Of a stretch of DNA of 61,220 nucleotides, positions 1 through 9,090 are shown piece after piece (within the stretch, counting starts at the first letter, position 1; every line of letters begins with the position of its first letter). Location of the stretch: assembly GCF_001660815.1 (NCBI RefSeq), contig NZ_LYMI01000026.1, positions 1-61,220 of the forward strand, in the 5' to 3' direction. The notes beneath the pieces are model-generated. The model was not told the origin of the DNA, searched no databases, and saw nothing but the letters and a program-made list of their open reading frames with translations. This DNA comes from Xanthomonas nasturtii. GTDB lineage: Bacteria > Pseudomonadota > Gammaproteobacteria > Xanthomonadales > Xanthomonadaceae. A program made the position numbers and the translations under genes.

Positions 1-50
1 TTGACGCCGCTTCGTTTCGACCCGAAGGTTTTCTGCGAAGCGAGCCGGCC

Positions 51-78
51 ATATTAGCAGGCTTTTCATCCTCGTCAA
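51..78 (-). promoter_or_regulatory. Downstream tandem sigma70 promoter (rRNA-type)
   Basis: Read on the minus strand, a perfect-looking -35 TTGACG (73-78) is followed by a 16-base spacer and a -10 TAATAT (51-56). A GC-rich discriminator GGCCGGCTCGC comes next. It is nearly the same as a second promoter about 100 bases upstream. Strong tandem promoters with GC-rich discriminators are typical of rRNA operons. That an rrn operon starts just left of the window is inference. Confidence 0.65.
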
Positions 79-151
79 CCCCTCGTGAAGAGGAAGTTGC
101 CGCCGCTGCACCTCAATCCGCCGTAGCATCTTTCCGTGTAGCGAGCCGCCC

Positions 152-179
152 ATCATAGCCGGCTTTTCCGTTTCGTCAA
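152..179 (-). promoter_or_regulatory. Upstream tandem sigma70 promoter (rRNA-type)
   Basis: On the minus strand, -35 TTGACG (174-179), a 16-base spacer and -10 TATGAT (152-157) are followed by a discriminator GGGCGGCTCGC. Spacer and flanks match the copy at 51-78 (AAAAGCC in the spacer, GGCTCGCT after the -10), so the two form a duplicated promoter pair pointing out of the window to the left. Confidence 0.65.
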
Positions 180-292
180 CACCTTAATTTCAAGGAGTTT
201 CGAACCCTTTCTGCTCTGGTTCCGCGTTTGCGGGTCTGTTGCGTCTGGGGAGGCGAACTATATGCCCGGCGAATGGATTTGGGAAGGGTTTT

Positions 293-308
293 GTGAAAAA
301 TTTTTCAC
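293..308. promoter_or_regulatory. 16-bp perfect AT-rich palindrome
   Basis: GTGAAAAATTTTTCAC is a perfect inverted repeat without a loop. It lies between the tyrS stop and the tandem promoters, about 114 bases upstream of the first -35. It could be a protein-binding or bent-DNA site for those promoters. No specific regulator is recognised. Confidence 0.4.
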
Positions 309-461
309 GACACTGCCAAAAACTTGCGCTATGGCGCACTCCGCCGTGCATCGGCGCCCTGTACGTCCACGAATGCATTCTCTCTATCTAATAGTGTGGT
401 TCGTACGTGCGGGGAGGTTGCCGCCCTGCAGCAACCTCGAGGCACTTCAACCAGTTACGCG

Positions 462-1673
462 TCAAGCACTCACGAGCGACACACGAGCGAAGTTGCGTTT
501 GCCCACCTGGATGACACCTTCGAAGCCGTGAGCGAAGACGCGACTGGCATCTTCGACCACCTCGCCATCGATCTTGACCGCGCGCTCCTTGAGCTTGCGG
601 GTAGCTTCGGAATTGCTGGGCGTCAGGCCGGCGGCTGTCAGCAAACTGGCGATGCGCAGGCCCTCGGCCGGCACCACGACTTCCTGCAGCGGCAGCAGAC
701 TGGTGTCGCCCTGCCCTGTCACGACGGCATGCCAGCCGGCAATGGCCTGCTCTGCGGTTGCGGCGTCGTGGAAGCGCGTGGCCAGTTCGCGCGCCAGACG
801 CAATTTGACCTCACGCGGGTGCAGCTCGCCGGAGGCGACCTGTTCTTTCAGGCGCACGGCTTCGGCAAGGCCGATATCGAAGGATAGCAGATCGATCCAG
901 CGCCAGGTCAGCTCATCGCCGATCTTCATGGTCTTGGTGACGATGTCGATGGCCGGTTCGTTGATGCCGATGTAGTTGCCCAGCGACTTGGACATCTTGG
1001 CCACGCCGTCCAGGCCCTCCAGCAACGGCATGGTGATCACGATCTGCGGCGCCTGGCCGTAGTGCTCCTGCAGGCCACGGCCCATCAGCAGGTTGAACTT
1101 CTGATCGGTGCCGCCCAGCTCGACATCGGCTTTCAAGGCGACCGAGTCGTAGCCCTGCACCAGCGGATACAGGAATTCGTGGATGGCGATCGGCTGCTGG
1201 CCAGTGAAGCGTTTGGCGAAGTCATCGCGCTCGAGCATGCGCGCCACCGTGTGCTGCGCGGACAGCTTGATCATGTCTGCCGCGCTCATCTGGCCGAACC
1301 ACTCGGAGTTGAAGCGCACTTCGGTGCGTTCGCGGTCCAGGATCTTGAAGACCTGCTCTTCATAGGTACGTGCGTTGGCCAGCACGTCCTCACGACTGAG
1401 CGGCTTGCGGGTGACGTTCTTGCCGCTCGGATCGCCGATCATGCCGGTGAAGTCGCCGATCAGGAAGATCACCTGATGCCCGAGCTGCTGGAACTGCCGC
1501 ATCTTGTTGAGCAGCACGGTGTGGCCCAGATGCAGGTCCGGCGCGGTGGGATCGAAGCCGGCCTTCACCCGCAGCGGCACGCCGGATTTCAGTCGCGCTT
1601 CGAGCTGATCGAGCTTGAGGATCTCTTCGGCGCCACGGCCGATGAGTGCGAGGGATTCTTCGATAGTGGCCAA
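462..1673 (-). CDS. tyrS: Tyrosyl-tRNA synthetase
   Basis: Charges tRNA-Tyr with tyrosine in the cytoplasm. The 403-residue protein has the class I signatures: HLGHT at residues 48-52 (HIGH motif) and KMSKS at 226-230. The catalytic fold is followed by a C-terminal S4-type RNA-binding segment (about 335-403). The length fits the bacterial TyrRS subgroup of about 400 residues. The start at 1673 gives the usual short N-terminus. It is transcribed away from the divergent M23 peptidase gene and toward the putative rRNA promoters. The tyrS/M23 peptidase/anmK neighbourhood is conserved in many gammaproteobacteria. No T-box or other leader is visible. Confidence 0.97.
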   Translation of the reverse strand: MATIEESLALIGRGAEEILKLDQLEARLKSGVPLRVKAGFDPTAPDLHLGHTVLLNKMRQFQQLGHQVIFLIGDFTGMIGDPSGKNVTRKPLSREDVLANARTYEEQVFKILDRERTEVRFNSEWFGQMSAADMIKLSAQHTVARMLERDDFAKRFTGQQPIAIHEFLYPLVQGYDSVALKADVELGGTDQKFNLLMGRGLQEHYGQAPQIVITMPLLEGLDGVAKMSKSLGNYIGINEPAIDIVTKTMKIGDELTWRWIDLLSFDIGLAEAVRLKEQVASGELHPREVKLRLARELATRFHDAATAEQAIAGWHAVVTGQGDTSLLPLQEVVVPAEGLRIASLLTAAGLTPSNSEATRKLKERAVKIDGEVVEDASRVFAHGFEGVIQVGKRNFARVSLVSA

Positions 1674-1843
1674 CCACAGACTCCAGCGGCGCTTGCCGTC
1701 AAAAACGTAAATGATGTTAAACGCGGGTTAATTTCGCGCCAAGTGAAAATAATGAACAGACTCAATGGTTTGACGCGCTGTTACAGGCTGTCTATGGTAC
1801 CGGCGATTGGGCTCGCACTTCGAGCCAACGAGGAATTTGAACG

Positions 1844-3262
1844 ATGCAGAACTCAGAGCAGGGCCGTGCACGCAAGCGGCGCTTTCAAGAACGCCTCCAC
1901 GTCCTCCACGACACTGCACTGCATCGCAAGCTCAAGGCGCATCTTCCGGCAGCCTTCAACGACCGTTGGACACGCCGCCATTGGATCCACGCCAGCCTGT
2001 TCGCCACCATCGGTGCGTTGGTTGCCACGATCGTGCCGGGTTTTTCCAACGCCATCGACACACCGCTTTCCAGCCATTCCACGCTGGCATTGCCGTTGCC
2101 GCCACTGGTGCCCAGCCGCAAGCAGCTGGCGCCGAGCACCGATTGGGAGATTCTGCAGGTCAAGTCGGGCCAGACGCTGAGCACCTTGTTCGGCGAGTTG
2201 GGCATCCCGACGGCGGTGATGTACCAGGTGCTGGCGCACCCGGGCACCAAGGAGGCGCTGACCAAGCTGCGCCCTGGTGCGGAAATTGCGTTTGACATGC
2301 CGACGCCGGGCCAGCTGCGCGCATTGCGCTTCGATCGCGATGACAGTCATCGGGTGGAGCTGCGCCTGCTGGGCGACAGCGTGCGCGAGAATGTAACCGA
2401 GCGGGCGACCACCACGCGCACGGTGGTGGCCAGCGGGGAGATCAGCAGCTCCTTGTATGCCTCCGCCGGGAAATCCGGGCTGTCGCCGGCGGCGGTAGCG
2501 GTCATGACCGACGACATCTTCAAGTACGACATCGACTTCGATAAAGACCTGCAGCCGGGCGACCGTTTCAGTGTGGTGATGGACGAGACCTGGCGCGAGG
2601 GCGAGCGGATCAGTACCGGCGACATCCTGGCGGCGACCTTCACCACCGGTGGCAAGACCTACACCGGCTTCCGCTTCGAGCGCGCCGGCAAGCCGGCCGA
2701 GTATTACGACATCACCGGCCGGCCGTTGAAGAAAAGCTTCATCCGCATGCCGGTGGCCTATAGCCGGATCAGTTCCACCTTCGGCGCGCGCAAGCACCCG
2801 GTGCTGGGCACGATGCGCATGCACAAGGGCGTGGACTATGCGGCCGCTTCGGGCACGCCGATCATGGCGGCCGGCGATGCGCGGGTGGTGTTTGTCGGCA
2901 CCCAGCGCGGCTACGGCAATGTGGTGATCCTGGATCACGGCAAGAACTACAGCACGCTGTACGGGCATATGTCGCGCTTCGGCAAGATCAAGGCCGGCCA
3001 GCGCATCAACCAGGGCACCGTGATCGGCTATGTCGGCATGACCGGCCTGGCCACCGGCCCGCATCTGCATTATGAATTCCGCGTGGCCGGGCAGCAGCGC
3101 AACCCGATGTCGGTGACGATGCCGCCGCCGGAGCCGCTGCAGGGCGCCGAACTGGCGGCTTTCCGTGCACAGACGGCGCCGGCCATGGCCCGCATCGAGG
3201 GCATGGAAAAGTTGATCTATGCCGATGCCGCCGAGCCTGCCAAGGGTAAGTCGCGCGGTTGA
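1844..3262 (+). CDS. M23 family murein endopeptidase (MepM/OapA-like)
   Basis: Predicted envelope-anchored zinc endopeptidase cutting peptidoglycan cross-links. The 472-residue protein has a basic cytoplasmic N-terminus, one membrane segment (about residues 48-66), a LysM/OapA-like region (about 103-165), and a C-terminal LytM domain. That domain has the zinc ligands HxxxD (H327, D331) and HLH (H407, H409). All catalytic residues are present, so it should be active rather than an activator-only LytM factor. It is divergent from tyrS and followed, after about 365 bases, by anmK, which salvages peptidoglycan sugars. Which cross-link type it cuts cannot be told from sequence. Confidence 0.9.
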   Translation: MQNSEQGRARKRRFQERLHVLHDTALHRKLKAHLPAAFNDRWTRRHWIHASLFATIGALVATIVPGFSNAIDTPLSSHSTLALPLPPLVPSRKQLAPSTDWEILQVKSGQTLSTLFGELGIPTAVMYQVLAHPGTKEALTKLRPGAEIAFDMPTPGQLRALRFDRDDSHRVELRLLGDSVRENVTERATTTRTVVASGEISSSLYASAGKSGLSPAAVAVMTDDIFKYDIDFDKDLQPGDRFSVVMDETWREGERISTGDILAATFTTGGKTYTGFRFERAGKPAEYYDITGRPLKKSFIRMPVAYSRISSTFGARKHPVLGTMRMHKGVDYAAASGTPIMAAGDARVVFVGTQRGYGNVVILDHGKNYSTLYGHMSRFGKIKAGQRINQGTVIGYVGMTGLATGPHLHYEFRVAGQQRNPMSVTMPPPEPLQGAELAAFRAQTAPAMARIEGMEKLIYADAAEPAKGKSRG

Positions 3263-3627
3263 CCGCCTGCGGCCAGGTGACTGCGCTGCCGCTGTGGCGG
3301 CTGCGCGGGGTGGACGACATAGAAAACCCAGACCAGCGTCTCTAGCCACGCCGCAAGCAATCGCGGTCTTGCAGCCATTTAGTGGACGCTGCCATTTCCG
3401 GCGCTTGGCGCCTGCCCTTGCCGGTCACCCTAGCTGACGTGAGTGCGAGCGTTGGCAACGCGGCATGCAGGGAGCCTTCGACGCACAGTTGGTCGTTCGC
3501 GACACGGGAGGCGAGCCTGCGACCCGGCAGTGATTCCCCTGCTATGCAGCCGATAAGAGCCTAAAGACCAGTTGACGGACCCGGCCCGGCTGCACAAGCT
3601 GGCCGGCCGTGTCTTTCTGGTTTCGGC
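3263..3627. other. Intergenic region, no gene seen
   Basis: This stretch lies between the M23 peptidase and anmK. Neither strand has an open frame with credible coding character, and there is no clear terminator or promoter. Confidence 0.5.
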
Positions 3628-4770
3628 ATGCCTGTCTTGGAACACGTTGACTCTCCGCTGTATCTGGGCCTGATGTCGGGCACCAGCGCCGATGGGATCG
3701 ATGCGGCGCTGGTGCGCTTTGCCGACACCACTCATCGCCGCTGCGACTTGGTGGCCGCGACGACGATGGCGTGGGAGCCGCAGTTACGCGAGACCTTGGT
3801 GGCGCTCGGCCAGGGCGCCGAGACGGTGGCCATCGATGCGCTGGGGCAGCTGGACGCGCAGGTGGGGTTGGCGTTCGCGGCAGCCGCCAATCAGTTGATC
3901 CGCGACAGTGGCGTGGAGCGCCAGCAGATTCGCGCGATCGGCTCGCATGGGCAGACCATCCGCCACCGGCCCAAGGCCGAGCCGGCGTTCACCTGGCAGA
4001 TCGGCGATGCCAGCCGGATTGCCGAGCACACCGGTATCACCACGGTGGCAGATTTCCGCCGCCGCGACGTGGCCGCCGGTGGCCAGGGCGCGCCGCTGAT
4101 GCCGGCCTTCCATCTGGCCATGCTGGGGGCGGGCGACGAAGACCGCGCCGTGCTCAATCTGGGCGGGATCGGCAACCTGACGCTGATCCCGCGCGATGGT
4201 GCGGTGCTGGGCTTCGATACCGGCCCGGCCAATGCATTGCTGGACAGCTGGTGCCAGCAGCATCGCGGCACGGCGTTCGATGCCGAAGGTGCGTTTGCCG
4301 CCAGCGGGCGCGCCGATACCCCACTGCTGCAGGCGTTGCTGGCCGACCCGTGGTTTGCGCTGGCGCCGCCCAAGAGCACCGGACGCGAGCAATTCCATCT
4401 GGACTGGGCGATGCAGGCGATGCGTTCGCTGGGAGACGTGGCGCTGTCTGCGGCCGATGTGCAGGCGACCCTGCTCGAACTGACCGCGGCCAGTGTCGCC
4501 GACGCGTTGCTGCAGCTGCAGCCCGATACCCGCCGGGTGCTGGTATGCGGTGGCGGGGTGCGCAATCCGGTATTGATGGCACGACTGGCGGCACGATTGC
4601 CGGGCGTGGTGGTGGAATCCAGCGCGCGGCATGGGCTGGATCCGGACTATCTGGAGGCGATGGGGTTCGCATGGTTGGCCGCGGAGCTGCTCGCAGGCCG
4701 TGCGGCCAATCTGCCGTCGGTGACCGGGGCAGCCGGGCCGCGGTTGCTGGGAGCGATCCATCCGGCGTGA
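3628..4770 (+). CDS. anmK: Anhydro-N-acetylmuramic acid kinase
   Basis: Phosphorylates and opens 1,6-anhydro-MurNAc to MurNAc-6-phosphate, the step that returns peptidoglycan sugar to metabolism. The 380-residue protein starts with the family ATP-binding signature [14 protein letters not shown] (residues 14-27). It continues with SHGQTIRH and [11 protein letters not shown] motifs and a late CGGGVRNP motif, as expected for the ASKHA-type kinase. The length is normal for AnmK. The muropeptide permease ampG lies 377 bases beyond its stop on the opposite strand, so import and salvage of wall fragments sit together. Confidence 0.96.
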   Translation: MPVLEHVDSPLYLGLMSGTSADGIDAALVRFADTTHRRCDLVAATTMAWEPQLRETLVALGQGAETVAIDALGQLDAQVGLAFAAAANQLIRDSGVERQQIRAIGSHGQTIRHRPKAEPAFTWQIGDASRIAEHTGITTVADFRRRDVAAGGQGAPLMPAFHLAMLGAGDEDRAVLNLGGIGNLTLIPRDGAVLGFDTGPANALLDSWCQQHRGTAFDAEGAFAASGRADTPLLQALLADPWFALAPPKSTGREQFHLDWAMQAMRSLGDVALSAADVQATLLELTAASVADALLQLQPDTRRVLVCGGGVRNPVLMARLAARLPGVVVESSARHGLDPDYLEAMGFAWLAAELLAGRAANLPSVTGAAGPRLLGAIHPA

Positions 4771-4861
4771 CAGGCCTGGATCAGTTGCGAGCGCCCGCAG
4801 TCGCAGCATTCTCGCGCCGAATGGATGCGCACGCAAAGCAGCGCTGGCTGACCGTTTGCGG

Positions 4862-5089
4862 CTACGGGCTATTCCCCGCCGGCAGCGCCTTGAGCGCGGC
4901 GATCGCTTCGGCCAGGGCGTCGACTTCCGGGTGCTGCAGGCCGCCGGTGACTTCGTATTCGCTGGCGAACAGACCTTGTTCGAGCAGATGCATGACGGTC
5001 TGGTGCTGGGTCCAGCCGCGTGCGACGGAAATGCGGCGAATGCGGTCTACCAGCACCGGGTCGATGTCACGCAATACCAGATCGGTCAT
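4862..5089 (-). CDS. Small ribbon-helix-helix-like protein
   Basis: A 75-residue acidic protein. The N-terminal half (residues about 1-45, with a short strand then two helices, VDRIRRISVARGW and HQTVMHLLEQGLF) resembles an Arc/MetJ-type ribbon-helix-helix fold. The second half is alanine- and leucine-rich. It lies 58 bases downstream of ampG on the same strand and may be cotranscribed. There is no toxin partner next to it, so it is not an obvious antitoxin. Function unknown; DNA binding is inference. Confidence 0.6.
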   Translation of the reverse strand: MTDLVLRDIDPVLVDRIRRISVARGWTQHQTVMHLLEQGLFASEYEVTGGLQHPEVDALAEAIAALKALPAGNSP

Positions 5090-5147
5090 GCCCTTCCTCG
5101 CGCGATGGTTTGCCCCGCCGGCATCATCGGCAACCTTGGTGGACGTT

Positions 5148-6443
5148 TCAATCCGGCTGCCTGTCGTGCGCCAATAGCCGCGGCCACAGCCAGGCCAGCA
5201 GCAGCAAGGTGGGAATAACGGTCAGCGCGCTGAGGATGAAGAAGGTGCTGTAGGAGGTAGCCTGGACCAGAAAGCCGGAAACACCACCAGCGAACTTGCC
5301 CGGCAGATTGGCCAGCGACACCAGCAATGCATATTGGGTTGCAGTGAAGTTGCGGTCGGTCAGCGATGACATGAAAGCTACCAGCACCGTTGCGGCAAAG
5401 CCCTGGAACAGGTTGTCGGCGCTGAGTGCGGCATAGAACGCCCACAGCTTGCCCGGGTTGTGCGCCATCAGCAGGAACGCCAGGTTGGACAACGCCACAC
5501 CCAGCGCGGCGACCAGCAACATGCGCCGGAACCCGAATGCGGCGACTGCCGCGCCGCCAGCGAAGGCACCGACAATGCCCATCCAGACACCGAACAGTTT
5601 GGACACGGTGGCGATATCGGCCTTGGTGTAGCCCGAATCCAGATAGAACGGCCCGGCCATGACGCCGATCACCTGGTCGGGGAACTTGTACAGGCCCACG
5701 AACAGCAACAGCACGATGCCCAGCGCCAGCCCGTTGCTGGAGAAGAAACTGGAAATCGGTTGCCAGAATGCACCGGCGACATCAACGCGGCGCACCACGG
5801 TCGCCTCGGGACGGTCGGGCTCGCGGCATAGCAGGGTGGTGAGGATCGGCACCAGCATCAGTGCGGCCATGCCCACATACGCCCACGTCCAACCGAGGTA
5901 TTCGGCCATGTACAAGGCGCCCGCACCGCCCAGGATCAGGCCGATGCGGTAGCCCAAGGTGTAGGTTGCCGCCAGCGCGGCCTGTGCGGTCTCCGGGGCG
6001 ATTTCGATGCGATAGGCATCCACGACCGAGTCCTGGGTGGCGCCCCAGAACGAGGCGAACAGCACCCAGCTCACCAGACCGGTAACGCTCAGATCCGGAC
6101 GCGAAAATGCCAGAGCAAACAGCCCGATCGTGACGCCGATCTGCGCCACCAGCAGCCAGGACCGACGGCGCCCCAGGAACGCGGTCAGCGGAAACGCATA
6201 ACGGTCGATCAGCGGCGCCCACAGGAATTTGAGCAGATAAAAGAAGCTGGCCAGGCTGATCAAGCCGATGCTGCCCAGGTCCAGCCCCACATCACGCAAG
6301 CGGGTCGACAAGGTCTGCGAGGCGATCAGCAGGAACGGCAGCCCGCTGCCGAAGCCGAGCAGTGCCATGGTCGCCGCCGATGGCGTGGCGAATGCCTGCT
6401 GGATACCGCGCAGGCCTTTGTATCGTGGTGCGGACGTGGTCAT
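5148..6443 (-). CDS. ampG: AmpG-type anhydromuropeptide permease (MFS)
   Basis: An inner-membrane major facilitator predicted to import GlcNAc-anhydroMurNAc peptides released during wall turnover. The 431-residue protein is hydrophobic throughout, with about 12 membrane segments. It has AmpG-like features: GFGSGLPFLL near the N-terminus, FLWAPLIDRY in the first loop, and FASFWGATQDSVVDAYRIE in the middle. The gene lies opposite anmK and follows xthA on the same strand after about 250 bases. In bacteria with chromosomal AmpC this transporter also feeds the AmpR inducer signal; no ampR/ampC is in this window. Confidence 0.88.
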   Translation of the reverse strand: MTTSAPRYKGLRGIQQAFATPSAATMALLGFGSGLPFLLIASQTLSTRLRDVGLDLGSIGLISLASFFYLLKFLWAPLIDRYAFPLTAFLGRRRSWLLVAQIGVTIGLFALAFSRPDLSVTGLVSWVLFASFWGATQDSVVDAYRIEIAPETAQAALAATYTLGYRIGLILGGAGALYMAEYLGWTWAYVGMAALMLVPILTTLLCREPDRPEATVVRRVDVAGAFWQPISSFFSSNGLALGIVLLLFVGLYKFPDQVIGVMAGPFYLDSGYTKADIATVSKLFGVWMGIVGAFAGGAAVAAFGFRRMLLVAALGVALSNLAFLLMAHNPGKLWAFYAALSADNLFQGFAATVLVAFMSSLTDRNFTATQYALLVSLANLPGKFAGGVSGFLVQATSYSTFFILSALTVIPTLLLLAWLWPRLLAHDRQPD

Positions 6444-6693
6444 GCGTGCAGCCGATGGACGCGGTTGGCCAAAACAAAGACGCCAGTATCACCGGCCGGC
6501 GCGCGGGCAGCGCCGCCGGAGGCGAACATTCCGGTCATAGAAAGATGCGCACTACCAGCGCCGACCATCCTGCGGCGGCGTGCAGCCGGCATGCCGCTCC
6601 TTTTCACGGTCATGCGCCTGTTGGCCGCGGGCGCCGAACCGGTTGCACTGGCATGTCCTTTCCGCAGTGCGCCGACCAGCTGCAGGCGATCAC

Positions 6694-7494
6694 TCACTGC
6701 GCGTAATCCACAATGTAAGGCGCGTGGTCGGAGAAGCGCTCTTCGCGGTAGATCGAGCAGGCCCGCAAGGTGTCGCGCAGGCCGGGGGTGACCAGTTGGT
6801 AGTCGATGCGCCAACCGACGTTGTTGGCGCGCGCGGCGCCGCGGTTGCTCCACCAGGTGTAGTCCTGGCCTTGCGGATGCAGGACGCGGTAGCTGTCGAC
6901 CCAGCCGCGGCCTTCGGCGGCGTTGGTGTCTTCCAGCGCATCGGCGCACAGTCCGTTGAGCCAGTCGCGCTCGGGCGGCAGGCAACCGGAGTTCTTCTGG
7001 TTGGACTTCCAGTTCTTGATGTCCAGCGCGGTGCGCACGATGTTCCAGTCGCCACACAGCACGTACTGGCGGCCACTGGCCAGCCACTCGTCCAGAATCG
7101 GCCGCAGCCATTCCATCACCTGGAACTTGTAGCCCTGGCGCAATTCGCCCGAAGAACCGGACGGGATATAGAAGGAGACCACGCTGAGGTTGCCGAAGCG
7201 CGCTTCGATGTAACGGCCCTCTTCGTCGAACTCGGGCCAGCCCAGCGCGGTGCGTACCTCGTCGGGCTCGTGCCGGCTATAGATCGCCACGCCGCTGTAG
7301 CCCTTCTTGGTGCTGGCGTCGCGAAACCAGGCCTTGTAGCCGGTGGGCAGGAACTCCGGTCCGGCCAGCTGATGTTCCTGCGCCTTGGTCTCCTGCACGC
7401 ACAGCACATCGGCGTCCTGGGTGGCGAACCAATCGAAGAAGCCTTTGCTGGCGGCCGAGCGCAGGCCGTTGGCGTTGAAACTGATGATGCGCAT
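6694..7494 (-). CDS. xthA: Exodeoxyribonuclease III
   Basis: An AP endonuclease and 3'-5' exonuclease of base-excision repair. The 266-residue protein begins MRIISFNANG. It carries the exonuclease-endonuclease-phosphatase signatures: VQETKAQ (metal-binding Glu), SGVAIYSR, CGDWNIV, and the C-terminal SDHAPYIVDY with the catalytic Asp-His. A longer frame exists upstream but runs through an intergenic repeat, so the start was set at 7494. It is divergent from pyrE, with an inverted repeat pair between them. Confidence 0.95.
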   Translation of the reverse strand: MRIISFNANGLRSAASKGFFDWFATQDADVLCVQETKAQEHQLAGPEFLPTGYKAWFRDASTKKGYSGVAIYSRHEPDEVRTALGWPEFDEEGRYIEARFGNLSVVSFYIPSGSSGELRQGYKFQVMEWLRPILDEWLASGRQYVLCGDWNIVRTALDIKNWKSNQKNSGCLPPERDWLNGLCADALEDTNAAEGRGWVDSYRVLHPQGQDYTWWSNRGAARANNVGWRIDYQLVTPGLRDTLRACSIYREERFSDHAPYIVDYAQ

Positions 7495-7499
7495 AGGCC

Positions 7500-7612
7500 G
7501 GGAATGGGGAGTCGGGAATGGGGAATCGTAAAGCCTACCCCAGCGCGGCCGCGAAGGCTGCCGAGGCGCGATGCGTTTACCATTCCCGATTCCCGATTCT
7601 CCATTCCCGTCC
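7500..7612. repeat. Inverted pair of GGGAATGGGGAATC-type intergenic repeats
   Basis: GGGAATGGGGAGTCGGGAAT begins at 7500 on the plus strand. Its imperfect reverse complement (CATTCCCGATTCCCGATTC) begins near 7581, so the pair can fold into a hairpin with a loop of about 50 bases. A related direct copy lies near 14,403. The pair fills the xthA-pyrE intergenic space and ends two bases before the pyrE start codon. Confidence 0.7.
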
Positions 7613-7613
7613 A

Positions 7614-8273
7614 ATGACCGACCACCGCACCCGTTTCCTGCAGCTGGCCCTGGGCGCCGATGCCCTGCGCTTTGGCGAGTTCACGCTCAAGTCCGGGCGG
7701 CTCAGCCCGTACTTCTTCAACGCCGGGCGCTTCGATTCCGGCGCCAAGACTGCGCAGCTGGCGCAGTGCTATGCCGATGCGATCGATGCGGCCGGAGTGG
7801 AGTTCGACCTGCTGTTCGGGCCGGCCTACAAGGGCATCCCGCTGGCGACGGCGTTGGCCTGTGCCTACGCCGGACGCGGGCGCGACCTGCCGTTGGCGTT
7901 CAACCGCAAGGAAGCCAAGGACCATGGCGAGGGCGGCAGCCTGATCGGCGCGCCGCTGGCCGGGCGCAAGGTGTTGATCGTCGATGACGTGATCACCGCC
8001 GGCACCGCGATCCGCGAGGCGCTGGGCATCATCCGCGCTGCCGGTGGCATCCCGTCGGGTATTGTCGTGGCGCTGGACCGCCAGGAAATCGCCTCCGAGC
8101 AGGATCGCCGTTCCGCTGCGCAGGCAGTGGCCGCCGAGGCCGGCATCCCGGTGATCGCGGTGGCCAACCTTGCCGACCTGCTTGCTTTTGCGGCAGGAAA
8201 CGCCGACCTTGTGGGCTTCCGGGAACCGCTGCTGGCCTATCGTGGCCGCTACGGCACCGACACTACAGGCTGA
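7614..8273 (+). CDS. pyrE: Orotate phosphoribosyltransferase
   Basis: Joins orotate to PRPP to give OMP in pyrimidine synthesis. The 219-residue protein has FTLKSGRLSPYFFN near the N-terminus, GPAYKGIPLA in the middle, and the PRPP-binding motif VLIVDDVITAGTA at about residues 119-131, all typical of PyrE. The start at 7614 was chosen because upstream in-frame sequence is intergenic repeat. A repeat hairpin abuts the start codon and would fall in the leader RNA. It is followed after 22 bases by a secreted-protein gene on the same strand. Confidence 0.96.
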   Translation: MTDHRTRFLQLALGADALRFGEFTLKSGRLSPYFFNAGRFDSGAKTAQLAQCYADAIDAAGVEFDLLFGPAYKGIPLATALACAYAGRGRDLPLAFNRKEAKDHGEGGSLIGAPLAGRKVLIVDDVITAGTAIREALGIIRAAGGIPSGIVVALDRQEIASEQDRRSAAQAVAAEAGIPVIAVANLADLLAFAAGNADLVGFREPLLAYRGRYGTDTTG

Positions 8274-8295
8274 CGGCAGGCGACAGGGGGCTGCG

Positions 8296-8976
8296 ATGAT
8301 GCCGAGACACACACGTTTGGCGTTATTGGCCGCCGTTGCTACGGCTGTTGCTGCGACATTTGCCGTGGCCGCACCCGCCGGCGCGCAAGACAAGCCGGCG
8401 GCCAAGAAGCTGTATTGCTGGAACCAGAACGGCGCCCGCGTCTGCAGCGATACGCTGCCGCCGGAGGCAGTGAACCAGGCGCGCGACGAGTTCAACGTCA
8501 AAAGCGGCATGCGCAGCGCCGAGGTGCAGCGCGCGATGAGCAGCGACGAGCGCGCCGCCGCCGCGGCCAGCGAGCAGCAACGCCAGGCCGACCTGGCCGC
8601 CGAGCAGATGCGCCAGCGCACCGACCAGGCGATGCTGATGTCGTATCAAAGCGAAGACGACCTGCGCCGGGTATTCAACGAGCGCATCGCCATCGTCGAC
8701 AACAACATCCACACCGCGCGCTTCAATGTGACCAGCCTGCGCGAAGGCCTGGCCAGCATGTTGCGCGCCGCCGGCGACCGCGAGCTGGCGGGCCAGGCAG
8801 TGGCCGACAAGCTGGCCGGCGACATCCAGCAACGCCACCGCGAATTGATGGCGCAGTTGCGACTACAGACCAGCTTCGAGCAACAGCGCACCGCGCTGGA
8901 CGGCGAAATCGCCGACATCCTGCAGCGCTACCGGGCCATGAAGGAACCGCCCGGCGCCGCCTCGCCCGCAGGCTGA
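8296..8976 (+). CDS. Secreted coiled-coil protein, DUF4124-like N-terminus
   Basis: A 226-residue protein with a clear signal peptide (hydrophobic stretch about 8-28, cleavage after APAGA). A short segment follows (KKLYCWNQNGARVCSDTLPP) that resembles the DUF4124 module of periplasmic proteins. The rest is a long Glu/Gln/Arg/Ala-rich helical region (about 75-215) likely to form a coiled coil. It starts 22 bases after pyrE and may be cotranscribed. No enzymatic motif is seen; an envelope structural or adaptor role is a guess. Confidence 0.75.
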   Translation: MMPRHTRLALLAAVATAVAATFAVAAPAGAQDKPAAKKLYCWNQNGARVCSDTLPPEAVNQARDEFNVKSGMRSAEVQRAMSSDERAAAAASEQQRQADLAAEQMRQRTDQAMLMSYQSEDDLRRVFNERIAIVDNNIHTARFNVTSLREGLASMLRAAGDRELAGQAVADKLAGDIQQRHRELMAQLRLQTSFEQQRTALDGEIADILQRYRAMKEPPGAASPAG

Positions 8977-9090
8977 ACCGCACGGCGTCATTCCCGCTCG
9001 CCCGATGCCCCGCCGCGGGCGGCATTTCCCGATCCGACGCCCTGCCCGCATAATGGCCGGTCTTACTCCCTGCCCACGAGGCTCTCCCGC

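Noticed and set aside
4862..5089. Antitoxin of a toxin-antitoxin pair
   Set aside because: The fold may be ribbon-helix-helix, but there is no adjacent small toxin gene.
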